Source: Gymnodinialimonas sp. 202GB13-11 (GTDB taxonomy: Bacteria > Pseudomonadota > Alphaproteobacteria > Rhodobacterales > Rhodobacteraceae). Taken from it: DNA of 64,000 nt. Location of the stretch: contig NZ_JBFRBH010000001.1 of the NCBI RefSeq assembly GCF_040932485.1, forward strand, positions 2,356,001 through 2,420,000. The letters are read 5' to 3'. A program made the position numbers and the translations under genes. Numbering within the stretch: position 1 is the first letter of the stretch; each line of letters begins with the position of its first letter. The notes below the pieces were generated by a model, which ran no database searches, was not told where the DNA came from, and worked only from the letters and a program-made list of their open reading frames with translations. Shown here piece by piece: positions 54,438 to 63,069 of this stretch.

Positions 54438-55214
54438 ATGACCGACACCCCCGTCATCGACATCCAAGGCCTGCACAAAAGTTTCGGTGCGCTCGACGTG
54501 CTGAAAGGCGTGGATCTGACGGCCAATGCGGGCGACGTGGTCTCTCTGATCGGCTCCTCCGGCTCCGGTAAATCCACGCTGCTGCGCTGCGCCAACCTTT
54601 TGGAAGACAGCCAACAGGGCAAAATCCTGTTCGAAGGTGAGCCGGTGAAATGGAAGGGTGCAGGCCCCAATAGACGCCCCGCCGATCCCGAGCAGGTCCG
54701 CCGCATACGCACGAACCTGTCGATGGTGTTTCAAAGCTTCAATCTCTGGTCCCATCTCACCATCCTGCAAAACGTGATGGAGGCCCCCGTCACTGTATTG
54801 GGCGAAGACAAAGCCGAGGTCGAAGACCGCGCACGCCAGATCCTTGACAAGGTGGGCATCGGGGCGAAATGCGATGCCTGGCCGTCAGAACTCAGCGGCG
54901 GCCAGCAGCAACGCGCCGCCATCGCCCGCGCACTCTGCATGCAGCCCCGCGCGCTTCTGTTCGATGAACCAACCTCCGCCCTCGACCCCGAACTGGAACA
55001 AGAGGTCATCCGCGTGATCCGAGGTCTGGCCGAGGAAGGCCGCACCATGATCCTTGTTACCCACGACATGCGCATGGCCCGCGATCTGTCCAGCCACGTT
55101 GTCTTCCTCCATCAAGGCCTGATCGAAGAACAAGGCGCCCCGTCTGCCTTGTTCGGCAACAACGCGCAATCGGAGCGCTTGCGCCAATTCCTCAGCCATT
55201 CCGATGCGGCTTAA
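54438..55214 (+). CDS. Polar amino-acid-type ABC transporter ATPase
   Basis: 258 residues from the ATG at 54438. Walker A GSSGSGKST at 39-47, Q-loop FQSFNLWSHLT near 98-108, signature LSGGQQQRAAIARAL at 152-166, Walker B LLFDEP at 173-178 and the switch His in VTHDMRMARDLS. It most resembles HisP/GlnQ/AotP-type subunits that energise uptake of basic or polar amino acids and opines. It overlaps the first binding-protein gene by 11 nt. Confidence 0.93.
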   Translation: MTDTPVIDIQGLHKSFGALDVLKGVDLTANAGDVVSLIGSSGSGKSTLLRCANLLEDSQQGKILFEGEPVKWKGAGPNRRPADPEQVRRIRTNLSMVFQSFNLWSHLTILQNVMEAPVTVLGEDKAEVEDRARQILDKVGIGAKCDAWPSELSGGQQQRAAIARALCMQPRALLFDEPTSALDPELEQEVIRVIRGLAEEGRTMILVTHDMRMARDLSSHVVFLHQGLIEEQGAPSALFGNNAQSERLRQFLSHSDAA

Positions 55215-55959
55215 GACGCTCATCCTCACTGCCTGTCTCGCAAGCCCTGCCGCCGCTCAAGACATCACCATCGGCACAGCCTTCCCCTACGATCCGTTCA
55301 TTTCCCGCGATGAAACTGGCACGCTCAAGGGCGCTGAGCCTGAGATACTGGCCGCGATCTGCGCGCGCGCCGGATGGACCTGTTCCTGGACCGAAATGCC
55401 GTTCGAAGATCTCATCCCTGCCCTACAGGATGGCCGTATCGACATTGCCGCAAACGGCCTTGGCCATACAATCGAACGCGCGGCTGAGGTGCACATGGCC
55501 TGCCCCTACTATCCCGTTTTGGGCGATCCGCCCTCCGGCACGTTCTTCACAACCGACCCCGATCACGACCCGCGCTCCGGCCCGGTTGGCGTTACCGCAG
55601 GTTCGATCTTTGAGGCCACGCTGCTCCGCGAAGGCTACGTCCCCGTCCCGTTTGAGGATGAGACGGTCGCCCTCCAAGCCCTGCAAGACGGCCTCGTCCA
55701 AGCCCATTTCGGCAGTCGCACATATCCGGCTCAGATCCACGTGGACGGCGATTTGCACGAAGCGGGTGAGATCGAGACCGGCGCGATTGGCTTTGCCTTT
55801 GCACTGAACCCAACCAACCCGGAGATGATTGAGATTTTCGAAACCGTTCAGGCCGACATATCCTCCGACGGTACGCTCGCTGGCATCGCCGAAACACATC
55901 TGGGCTTCAGCCATCCTGACCCGATCTCGCTCTGCGACCGCACAAATCCAATCAGTTGA
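55204..55959 (+). CDS. ABC transporter substrate-binding protein, family 3 (first of two)
   Basis: 251 residues. Signal peptide LILTACLASPAAAQ. Type 3 (HisJ/GlnH-like) layout: ITIGTAFPYDPFISRDETGTLKGAEPEILAAICARAGWTCSW, MPFEDLIPALQDGRIDIAANGLGHTIERAAEV, and a C-terminal GSRTYPAQIHVDG. It lacks the canonical Asp/Arg substrate clamp positions I can place with certainty, so specificity is open. A second binding-protein gene follows after 111 bp, so the importer may serve two ligands. Confidence 0.85.
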   Translation: MRLKTLILTACLASPAAAQDITIGTAFPYDPFISRDETGTLKGAEPEILAAICARAGWTCSWTEMPFEDLIPALQDGRIDIAANGLGHTIERAAEVHMACPYYPVLGDPPSGTFFTTDPDHDPRSGPVGVTAGSIFEATLLREGYVPVPFEDETVALQALQDGLVQAHFGSRTYPAQIHVDGDLHEAGEIETGAIGFAFALNPTNPEMIEIFETVQADISSDGTLAGIAETHLGFSHPDPISLCDRTNPIS

Positions 55960-56070
55960 CGCAAAGGCAGCACGGACCACACGGCTTGCCCCTGCGCGCG
56001 AATTCTCTATCAATCAACGCATAACAGGCGTGGCCGCCCAAAAGGACTGCGCCCCAACTCGGAGACCAAT

Positions 56071-56799
56071 ATGAAAAAACTGATCCTCGCCACCACGGCG
56101 CTGACCCTGACCGCCGGAATGGCGTTCGCCGATGGCCATTCCGTTGTCCGCATGGGCACCGAAGGCGCCTACCCTCCCTACAACTTCATCAATGACGACG
56201 GCGAAGTCGATGGCCTTGAGCGTGCCTTGGGTGATGAACTCTGCGCCCGGGCCGAGCTGACCTGCGAATGGGTCACCAACGAGTGGGATTCGATCATCCC
56301 CAACCTGACGTCGGGCAACTACGACACGATCATCGCCGGCATGTCGATCACCGATGAGCGCGACGAAGTGATCGACTTCACCCAAGCCTACGTGCCGCCA
56401 GCCCCCTCGCTCTACATGGGCATGGATGAGGGCCTTGAGCTCGACGGCGCCGTTGTCGCAGCACAAACAGGCACGATTCAGGCGGGCTACCTGGCCGAGC
56501 AAGACGGCGTTACGCTGATCGAATTCGCCACGCCCGACGAAACCGTCGCCGCCGTTCGCAATGGCGAGGCCGACGCGGTTCTGGCCGATAACGATTTCCT
56601 TCTGCAGATCGCCGAAGAAGACCCCGATCTCTCCATCATCCTCGACCCCGTCTCCCTCGGCGGCGGTGTCGGCATGGGCCTGCGCGAAGGCGATGAGCTG
56701 ATCGCTGTCTTCGATGCGGCCATCACCGAGATGAAGGAAGACGGCTCGCTGAACGCACTGCTGATCGAATGGTTCGGCGACGACACCCAGACCTGGTAA
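56071..56799 (+). CDS. ABC transporter substrate-binding protein, family 3 (second of two)
   Basis: 242 residues. Signal peptide LILATTALTLTAGMAFADG. Typical start MGTEGAYPPYNFINDDGEVDGLERALGDELCARAELTCEWV, then WDSIIPNLTSGNYDTIIAGMSITDERDEVIDFTQAYVPP with the expected SIT-x-ER motif, and a DAVLADNDFLLQ block. Strongly like lysine/arginine/ornithine or opine binding proteins. The gap upstream and a good start site suggest higher expression than the first binding protein. Confidence 0.92.
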   Translation: MKKLILATTALTLTAGMAFADGHSVVRMGTEGAYPPYNFINDDGEVDGLERALGDELCARAELTCEWVTNEWDSIIPNLTSGNYDTIIAGMSITDERDEVIDFTQAYVPPAPSLYMGMDEGLELDGAVVAAQTGTIQAGYLAEQDGVTLIEFATPDETVAAVRNGEADAVLADNDFLLQIAEEDPDLSIILDPVSLGGGVGMGLREGDELIAVFDAAITEMKEDGSLNALLIEWFGDDTQTW

Positions 56800-57054
56800 G
56801 TGTCTGACACGTCGACAAATTGGAAGCGCGGGCTGCTGAAAGCATGGCTCGCGCTTTCGCTTATCTGGGCGCTTGTGCTGTTCATCTGGGTGTTCTGGGT
56901 CATGGAAGGGTTCTCAGGGGGGCTGGATACAATCAGCCTGCTGATCGTGGCGATATTCTTCTACGTCTTGCCACTTGGCGTCTTGCCCTGCCTGCTGGTG
57001 TTGTTGATCGGATGGATCGTCGTATCCATCATCGACCGCAGAAGCAGGGTTTAG
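56800..57054 (+). CDS. Small two-span membrane protein
   Basis: 84 residues, starts GTG one base after the preceding stop. Two hydrophobic segments (LLKAWLALSLIWALVLFIWVFWVM and TISLLIVAIFFYVLPLGVLPCLLVLLIGWIVVSII) with basic ends (DRRSRV). Not recognised, though small membrane genes of this kind are found in amino-acid importer operons. One base separates it from the hydrolase gene. Confidence 0.6.
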   Translation: MSDTSTNWKRGLLKAWLALSLIWALVLFIWVFWVMEGFSGGLDTISLLIVAIFFYVLPLGVLPCLLVLLIGWIVVSIIDRRSRV

Positions 57055-57055
57055 C

Positions 57056-57874
57056 ATGCACTGGCCCCTCCCCGACCGCATCCAAACCTCCGCAGGCCGT
57101 ATCGCCGCCACCCGCATCGGGTCAGGCCCGCCGCTGGTTCTGGCCCATGGCTGGCCATGGTCCTCCTACAGCTGGTCGCGCGTGGTCCCGCGCCTGAGCC
57201 AGCGCTTTACCTGCCACCTTTACGACATGCCCGGCTTCGGCCAATCCGACAAAACCGGACCGCGCCCCATGTCGCTCGACACGCAAGGCGAGGTCTTTGC
57301 CGAGATGCTCGACCATTGGGGCCTGTCCGAACCTGCCGTGATCGCCCATGATTTCGGCGGGGCGGTCACCCTGCGCGCCCATATCCTGCACGGGTGCCGT
57401 TATTCCGCATGGGTTCTGATGAATGTCGTCGCCATGCGCCCATGGGGCAGCGGGTTCTTCGACCATGTGGGCCGCCATACCGACGCCTTCCATGGCACCC
57501 CGCCGCACATCCACGAAGCCATCGTGCGCGCCTATATCAACGGCGCTCTGATCCGCGATCTGCCATCCGAGGACATCGAAGCCCTCGTCACTCCATGGCT
57601 CGGCGCACAGGGGCAATCCGCTTTCTACGCGCAATTCGCCCTCGCTGATGAGCGATTCACGGCAGAGGTCGAGCCGAGCTTCCCTGCCCTCACTCCCAAA
57701 CCCGCGATCCTCTGGGGCGCGGAGGATCCATGGATCCCCCTGGACCGGGGCCGCGCCCTGGCGGAACTGATAGGTGCGCCGTTGACAGAATTGGTCGGAT
57801 TGGGCCACTTGCCTCAACTCGAAGACCCGGACAGGGTTGCTTCGGCACTTTTGTCCGACCTCAAGGCCCACTGA
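57056..57874 (+). CDS. Alpha/beta hydrolase with Asp nucleophile (dehalogenase/epoxide-hydrolase-like)
   Basis: 272 residues. Oxyanion HGWPWSS at 31-37, nucleophile elbow AHDFGGAV with Asp 99 in the place of Ser, acid Asp 224 (WGAEDPW) and His 251 (GLGHLPQLEDP). The Asp nucleophile marks the haloalkane/haloacid dehalogenase and epoxide hydrolase branch; it is not an esterase. It lies within an importer operon, overlapping the permease start by 3 bases, which suggests processing of the imported compound or a related one. Confidence 0.85.
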   Translation: MHWPLPDRIQTSAGRIAATRIGSGPPLVLAHGWPWSSYSWSRVVPRLSQRFTCHLYDMPGFGQSDKTGPRPMSLDTQGEVFAEMLDHWGLSEPAVIAHDFGGAVTLRAHILHGCRYSAWVLMNVVAMRPWGSGFFDHVGRHTDAFHGTPPHIHEAIVRAYINGALIRDLPSEDIEALVTPWLGAQGQSAFYAQFALADERFTAEVEPSFPALTPKPAILWGAEDPWIPLDRGRALAELIGAPLTELVGLGHLPQLEDPDRVASALLSDLKAH

Positions 57875-58740
57875 TGTTCAGCTTTTGCGAAGACCCTTCC
57901 GTTCTCGAGACCTTCCAATGGTTCTCCTGCTATCTGACGAACGGCGTGCACATGCTGTTCTACCAGAGCTTCTTGGTCGTCTTCGCGCTTCTCGCCATCG
58001 CAGCGCCCCTGTCGCTCGCCTTCGGCTTTCTCGCCGCCACCGCCTCCCGCGCGCGCATCGCGCCGCTCCGCTGGGTCGGCAAGGGCTACACATCTATGGT
58101 GCGCGGCATCCCAGACATCGTCTTCTTCCTGTTCTTCGTCCTCGTCCTCGATCAGGGCATCGAATATATCCGTCACCTGATCACCTGCCCCGATTGGGAT
58201 GAGCCGATCCGGCAAGGCGCGAACTTCCTCGTCTGCGATCAGGCGCGCACCCCGCAAGGCAATGCGCCACAATGGGTGCACGAGACTTACAATTTCAGCC
58301 TCGCCGTCTTCACCTACGCGCTCGTCTTCGGCGCCTTCTGCGGCAATGTCCTGTTCGGCGCGATGAAGGCCGTGCCACGCCCGCAGCTTGAGACCGCGGC
58401 AGCCTACGGCCTGAGCCAGCGCCAGATCTTTTGGCGCATTCTCGTGCCCCAAATGTGGATCTACGCCCTACCCGGCCTGAGCAATATCTGGATGATCCTC
58501 ATCAAGGCCACGCCATTGCTGTTCCTTTTGGGCATCGAAGATGTCGTCTATTGGGCACGCGAACTGGGCGGCTCCCGCAACTCCCGCTTCGCCTATCCGC
58601 ACCCCGATTGGCGCTTCTGGTATTTCCTGGCACTTCTGGTCTTCTACCTGGGCTTCACCAAAGTCTCGGAAGTGGTTCTCAATCGCGTCACTCGCCGCTT
58701 GTCGCGCGGGCAAGCCACCGCCGCAGGGGCCGCCGCATGA
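57874..58740 (+). CDS. ABC transporter permease, polar amino-acid type (first)
   Basis: 288 residues from the ATG at 57874, which overlaps the hydrolase stop. About five to six hydrophobic segments, and the EAA loop ETAAAYGLSQRQIFWRILVPQ at about 170-190 that docks on the ATPase. An added hydrophilic stretch (CPDWDEPIRQGANFLVCDQARTPQGNAPQW) with two Cys between membrane segments is unusual for HisQ/HisM-sized permeases. It overlaps the second permease gene by 4 nt. Confidence 0.9.
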   Translation: MFSFCEDPSVLETFQWFSCYLTNGVHMLFYQSFLVVFALLAIAAPLSLAFGFLAATASRARIAPLRWVGKGYTSMVRGIPDIVFFLFFVLVLDQGIEYIRHLITCPDWDEPIRQGANFLVCDQARTPQGNAPQWVHETYNFSLAVFTYALVFGAFCGNVLFGAMKAVPRPQLETAAAYGLSQRQIFWRILVPQMWIYALPGLSNIWMILIKATPLLFLLGIEDVVYWARELGGSRNSRFAYPHPDWRFWYFLALLVFYLGFTKVSEVVLNRVTRRLSRGQATAAGAAA

Positions 58741-59576
58741 CCTGCGCCGAGGCCCTCTCCGCCTATGCATTCCGCGCCCTTGGCTTCGGCGAACGGGCCT
58801 TGCCGCAAGGCGAAATCACGATCTGCGAGCAGGTCGTGCTGATCGGTTCGGGCATGTTGTGGAACGTTTACCTCGGCACGCTGGCCCTGCTGTTTGGCTT
58901 CTTCTTCGCCGTCACGCTTGCCGTGGCGAAAGCGTCGAAATCGCCGCTCACCCGCAAACCGGCGGAATGGTTCATCTTCCTGTTCCGCGGCTCACCGCTC
59001 TTCATTCAGTTCTTTATGGCCTATGAGGCCTTCGTGATGTTGCCTCGAGTAGGTGTCGAATTCGAACTATTCGGCATTGCCATCGAGGCCGAAACCCGCT
59101 GGTTCGCGCGCGCCTGGCTAGGTGGCTTGATCGTACTGTTCCTCAACACCTCCGCCTATGCCGCCGAGATTTTCTACGGCGCGCTCCGCTCCGTCCCGCG
59201 TGGTGATCTGGAGGCGGCGGATGCCTATGGCCTGTCCGGTTGGAAGAAGTTTCGCCGCATCACCTTCCCCACCACGATGCGCCTCGCTTGGCCTGCCTAC
59301 ACGAATGAGGCGATCTTTCTGTTCCAGTCCACGGCGCTGATCTTTTTTAGCAGTTTTCCTGCCTTTCAACAGCGCGGGGATGCGCTTTACTATGCAAATT
59401 ACTTTGCGGAACGAACATTCAATCCGTTTATCCCCTACCCCATCGTGGGGGCGTATTTCATCCTCTTGATCCTGTTGGTCATCGGCTTTTTCGGCTTAAT
59501 AAACCGCCGCTTGAACCGCCATCTGCCGCAGGACCGGCGGCAAAAACTGCGCATCCGCCCGAACCTGATCCGATGA
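58737..59576 (+). CDS. ABC transporter permease, polar amino-acid type (second)
   Basis: 279 residues from the ATG at 58737. The pattern GSGMLWNVYLGTLALLFGFFFAVTLAVAKASKS opens the domain, followed by FLFRGSPLFIQFFMAYE and the EAA loop EAADAYGLSGWKKFRRITFPT. It forms a heterodimer with the first permease. It overlaps it and the glutamine-synthetase-like gene by 4 nt each, so transporter and ligase are translated in one run. Confidence 0.92.
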   Translation: MTCAEALSAYAFRALGFGERALPQGEITICEQVVLIGSGMLWNVYLGTLALLFGFFFAVTLAVAKASKSPLTRKPAEWFIFLFRGSPLFIQFFMAYEAFVMLPRVGVEFELFGIAIEAETRWFARAWLGGLIVLFLNTSAYAAEIFYGALRSVPRGDLEAADAYGLSGWKKFRRITFPTTMRLAWPAYTNEAIFLFQSTALIFFSSFPAFQQRGDALYYANYFAERTFNPFIPYPIVGAYFILLILLVIGFFGLINRRLNRHLPQDRRQKLRIRPNLIR

Positions 59577-60907
59577 GCGATTTCCTTCTCGAAAACCCGC
59601 AGATCAAGTCGATCCGTATGGTTGCCGCAGACCTCAACGGGCAAGCACGCGGCAAGCGCATCGCGCGGCGTTATGCGGGCAAGGCGCTCAGCGAAGGCAC
59701 GCGGTTTCCCTATTCGGTCATGAACCTCGACATCTGGGGCGAGGATATAGATGACAGCCCCCTGGTGTTTGAGGCAGGTGATCCGGACGGCATCCTGAAA
59801 CCCACCGAGCGCGGCTTCGTCCCAGTCCCTTGGTTGGAGACGCCAACGGCCCTCCTCCCGATCTGGATGTTCCACGAGGATGGCACGCCCTTCGACGGCG
59901 ATCCGCGCCACGCACTGGCCCGTGTGATCGACCGCTACACCGCGCGCGGCCTGACGCCTGTCGTTGCAACCGAGCTGGAATTCTACATCATCGACGACCG
60001 GGGAAAGGAGCTGCGCGTGCCGCCCTCCCCCCGTTCCGGTATCCGGCGGCAACAGGCGGAAATCCTCGCTTTGCGCCAATTGGATGCGTTCGATGGTTTC
60101 CTAACGGCGCTCTATGATGCGTGTGAGGCCATGGACATTCCTGCCGACACGATGATCTCAGAGGCCGGTCCGGGCCAGTTCGAGATCAACTTCATGCACC
60201 AGCCCGACGCGATGAAGGCGGCCGACGATGCCTGGCTGTTCAAAATCCTGACGCGTGGGCTTGCGCGCAGCTACGGGTTCGCGGCCAGCTTTATGGCCAA
60301 GCCCTATCCCGACTATGCGGGCAACGGGCTGCACACGCATTTCAGCGTGCTGGACACGGAGGGGCGCAATGTGTTTGACGACGGAACCGGCGAAGGCTCT
60401 GCCATCCTCCGCCACGCCGTCGCCGGGTGCCTCGCGGCGATGCCGGGATCTATGCTGATCTTCGGCCCTCACGCCTCCAGCTACGACCGCTACGTGCCTG
60501 AGGCGCACGCGCCAACCAAGGTGGCTTGGGCCTATGAGAACCGCACGACAGCACTCCGCATCCCCTCCGGCCCCGGTGCCGCGCGGCGCATCGAGCACCG
60601 CGTGGCTGGCGGTGATATCAACCCCTACCTCTTCCTCGCCGCCGTCTTGGGGGCCGCTTTGGACGGGATCGAGCGCGCAGAAGAACCGCCCGCCGCGATA
60701 ACGGGCAGCGCCTATGCGCAAGACCTTCCGCTTCTGCCCACCACATGGACCGACGCCATCGACGCCTTCGGCAAAAGCCCCGAGATCGCCCGCATTTTCA
60801 CGGAAGAACTCCGCGCCAACTTCCTCGCCACCAAACGACAGGAACTGCACTACATGGCCGAGCTTTCGCCGGAAGAGCAGCAGGAGCTTTATCTCGACAC
60901 GGTTTAG
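59573..60907 (+). CDS. Glutamine-synthetase-family ligase (first), gamma-glutamylation candidate
   Basis: 444 residues, the size of PuuA-type enzymes. ATP- and metal-site residues survive: ATELEFYIID, ISEAGPGQFEINF, NGLHTHFSVLD (metal His) and AYENRTTALRIPSGPGAARRIEHRVAGGDINPYLFLAAVLGA (Arg and Glu of the active site). It lacks the adenylylation-loop region of GlnA. By analogy with PuuA it should link glutamate to an amine as gamma-glutamyl amide, with ammonia possible. It follows the permease genes with ATGA overlap. Confidence 0.88.
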   Translation: MSDFLLENPQIKSIRMVAADLNGQARGKRIARRYAGKALSEGTRFPYSVMNLDIWGEDIDDSPLVFEAGDPDGILKPTERGFVPVPWLETPTALLPIWMFHEDGTPFDGDPRHALARVIDRYTARGLTPVVATELEFYIIDDRGKELRVPPSPRSGIRRQQAEILALRQLDAFDGFLTALYDACEAMDIPADTMISEAGPGQFEINFMHQPDAMKAADDAWLFKILTRGLARSYGFAASFMAKPYPDYAGNGLHTHFSVLDTEGRNVFDDGTGEGSAILRHAVAGCLAAMPGSMLIFGPHASSYDRYVPEAHAPTKVAWAYENRTTALRIPSGPGAARRIEHRVAGGDINPYLFLAAVLGAALDGIERAEEPPAAITGSAYAQDLPLLPTTWTDAIDAFGKSPEIARIFTEELRANFLATKRQELHYMAELSPEEQQELYLDTV

Positions 60908-60914
60908 GGCGCGG

Positions 60915-60962
60915 CCCTTTCGTCTTGCCAAAAAACCTAGGGGGTTTGGGGGCTGGCCCCAA
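60915..60962. repeat. Intergenic repeat CCCTTTCGTCTTGCCAAAAAA plus hairpin, copy 2
   Basis: The first 21 bases match copy 1 at 43339-43359 with two changes. A GC-rich hairpin follows (TTGGGG-N5-CCCCAA, 60946-60962). It sits 8 bp past the stop of the first GS-like gene and may shape the transcript between it and the amidotransferase gene. Confidence 0.5.
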
Positions 60963-61027
60963 TCCATCCCTTGCCGCCCTGCCTTACGGCCCATACCTTC
61001 ATCCCACGCAACCAAAACGAGCCATTC

Positions 61028-61726
61028 ATGCACCTCGGCATCCTGCAATGCGGCCATGTCCCCGACGAAGTCGCCGCCAAAGACGGCCCCTACGAGACCC
61101 TGTTTCACGACCTCTTCGCCCATCGCGGGTTCACCCAGACGTTGTGGTCGGTTGTGGATATGGACTTCCCCGAAGGTCCAGAGGCAGCCGACGCCTGGCT
61201 TGTCACCGGCTCCAAACATGGTGCGTATGAAGATCACGCCTTCATACCGCCGTTGGAGGACTTGATCCGCGCGATCCGTGACAGCGGCAAGCCGCTCGTC
61301 GGCTCGTGCTTCGGCCACCAGATTATCGCCCAGGCGCTGGGTGGAACGGTCGTGAAATGGCCAAACGGCTGGTCCGCTGGAAGGACGGAGTATCGGCTTG
61401 GCAACTGCACGCTGACACTCAACGCGTGGCATCAGGATCAGGTGACGGACCTGCCCGAGGGCGCAACCATCCACGCAAGTTCCGATTTCTGCGCCAATGC
61501 CATCATGGCCATCGGTCCGCGCATTCTGACGGTCCAGCCCCACCCGGAATTTGAGGACAGCGTGGTCGAAACCCTGATCGAGACACGCGGCAAAGCCTTG
61601 CCGCCCGAAATCACAGGTGCCGCGCAGGCAAATCTTGGCCATGCCAACGACAACCGCTTCATCGCCGATTGGCTGGCCGATGTTCTGGAAGGGGCCGACG
61701 CAACCGCCCCCCGCGTGAAATCATGA
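61028..61726 (+). CDS. Class I glutamine amidotransferase-like gamma-glutamyl hydrolase candidate
   Basis: 232 residues from the ATG at 61028. Catalytic Cys 94 in VGSCFGHQII, His 172 and Glu 174 in VQPHPEF. The N-terminal LTGSKHGAYEDHAFIPPLEDLIRAIRDSGKPLVGSCFG pattern is that of stand-alone GMP-synthase-like amidotransferases. Placed between two GS-like ligase genes, it is more likely to hydrolyse a gamma-glutamyl bond (as PuuD does) than to supply ammonia to a synthase. It overlaps the next gene by 4 nt. Confidence 0.88.
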   Translation: MHLGILQCGHVPDEVAAKDGPYETLFHDLFAHRGFTQTLWSVVDMDFPEGPEAADAWLVTGSKHGAYEDHAFIPPLEDLIRAIRDSGKPLVGSCFGHQIIAQALGGTVVKWPNGWSAGRTEYRLGNCTLTLNAWHQDQVTDLPEGATIHASSDFCANAIMAIGPRILTVQPHPEFEDSVVETLIETRGKALPPEITGAAQANLGHANDNRFIADWLADVLEGADATAPRVKS

Positions 61727-63069
61727 TGGAAAAGCTGCCCGACGTGGCGCGCACATACCTCGATGGCCGCGTGCTGGATGAGGTCGAGTGCATCGTCGCG
61801 GACCTTGCCGGCGTAGCCCGCGGCAAGGCGATGCCCGGCGCGAAATTCGCGCGACAAAGCCAGTTCTACCTGCCCAATTCGATCTTCTTCCAGACGATCA
61901 CTGGCGATTGGGCGGATGATGTCGCAGATGGCTTTACTGAGCCCGACATGATCCTGACCCCCGACTGGGACACGGCCATTCCCGCGCCGTGGACCGCCGA
62001 TTGGACGCTTCAGGTGATCCACAACATCGACGATCAGCAGGGCAATCCGGTTCCCTTCGCTCCACGCAATGTGCTCAAGCGGGTCTGCGACCTTTACGCC
62101 GCGCGGGGCTGGCAGCCGATCGTGGCACCCGAGATGGAATTCTACCTCGTCGCCCCCAACACCGATCCCGCGCGCGAGATCGAGCCGCCGATGGGCCGCT
62201 CGGGCCGCCGCGCCGCAGCCCGGCAGGCCTATTCCATGAGTGCCGTGGACGAATACGGGCAGGTCATCGATGACATTTACGATTTCGCCGAAGCCATGGG
62301 GCTTGAGATCGACGGCATCCTGCAAGAAGGCGGCGCGGGCCAGATCGAATTGAACCTGCGCCACGGCGATCCGGTGCGGCTGGCGGATGAGATGTTCTAC
62401 TTCAAACGCATGATCCGTGAGGCAGCGTTGCGCCACGATTGCTACGCGACGTTCATGGCCAAACCCATCGCCGGAGAGCCCGGAAGCGCCATGCACATCC
62501 ATCACTCGGTGGTCGATGCCGCAACGGGGCAGAACATCTTCAGCAGTGCGGATGGCGGTGAGACGCCCGCCTTTGCGCATTTCATTGGCGGCATGCAGAA
62601 GAACCTGCCCGCCGTGATCGCCCTACTTGCACCTTACGTGAACAGTTATCGCCGCTACGTCCCCGACTTCGCCGCGCCGATTAACCTCGAATGGGGCCGC
62701 GATAACCGCACCACGGGCATTCGCGTTCCCGTCTCAGGTCCCGACGCACGGCGTGTCGAGAACCGCCTGCCGGGGATGGACTGCAACCCGTATCTGGGCA
62801 TCGCGGCCAGCCTCGCGTGCGGCTATATCGGGCTGGTGGACGAGAGCACTCCGTCTGATGAATTCAGCGGAGACGCCTATGCAAGCGAGTCCGGCGTGCC
62901 GCGCGGGCTCGGCGATGCCCTTGGCCTGCTGGAATCCAATCCAGCCGTGCAACAGGTCCTCGGCGAGGAGTTCTGCCGGGTCTACGCCGCCGTTAAGCAG
63001 TTGGAATACAGCGAATTCCTGCACGTCATCTCACCGTGGGAGCGGGAGCATCTGCTCCTGAACGTGTAG
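61723..63069 (+). CDS. Glutamine-synthetase-family ligase (second), gamma-glutamylation candidate
   Basis: 448 residues from the first of two adjacent ATGs (61723; 61726 gives 447). Active-site blocks: APEMEFYLV, LQEGGAGQIELNL, KPIAGEPGSAMHIHHSVVDA (metal His) and NLEWGRDNRTTGIRVPVSGPDARRVENRLPGMDCNPYLGIAASLACGYIG. Only about a third identical by eye to the first GS-like enzyme, and it has a longer N-terminal beta-grasp with VADLAGVARGKAMPGAKFA. Two different ligases suggest two amine substrates or two steps. Confidence 0.88.
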   Translation: MMEKLPDVARTYLDGRVLDEVECIVADLAGVARGKAMPGAKFARQSQFYLPNSIFFQTITGDWADDVADGFTEPDMILTPDWDTAIPAPWTADWTLQVIHNIDDQQGNPVPFAPRNVLKRVCDLYAARGWQPIVAPEMEFYLVAPNTDPAREIEPPMGRSGRRAAARQAYSMSAVDEYGQVIDDIYDFAEAMGLEIDGILQEGGAGQIELNLRHGDPVRLADEMFYFKRMIREAALRHDCYATFMAKPIAGEPGSAMHIHHSVVDAATGQNIFSSADGGETPAFAHFIGGMQKNLPAVIALLAPYVNSYRRYVPDFAAPINLEWGRDNRTTGIRVPVSGPDARRVENRLPGMDCNPYLGIAASLACGYIGLVDESTPSDEFSGDAYASESGVPRGLGDALGLLESNPAVQQVLGEEFCRVYAAVKQLEYSEFLHVISPWEREHLLLNV

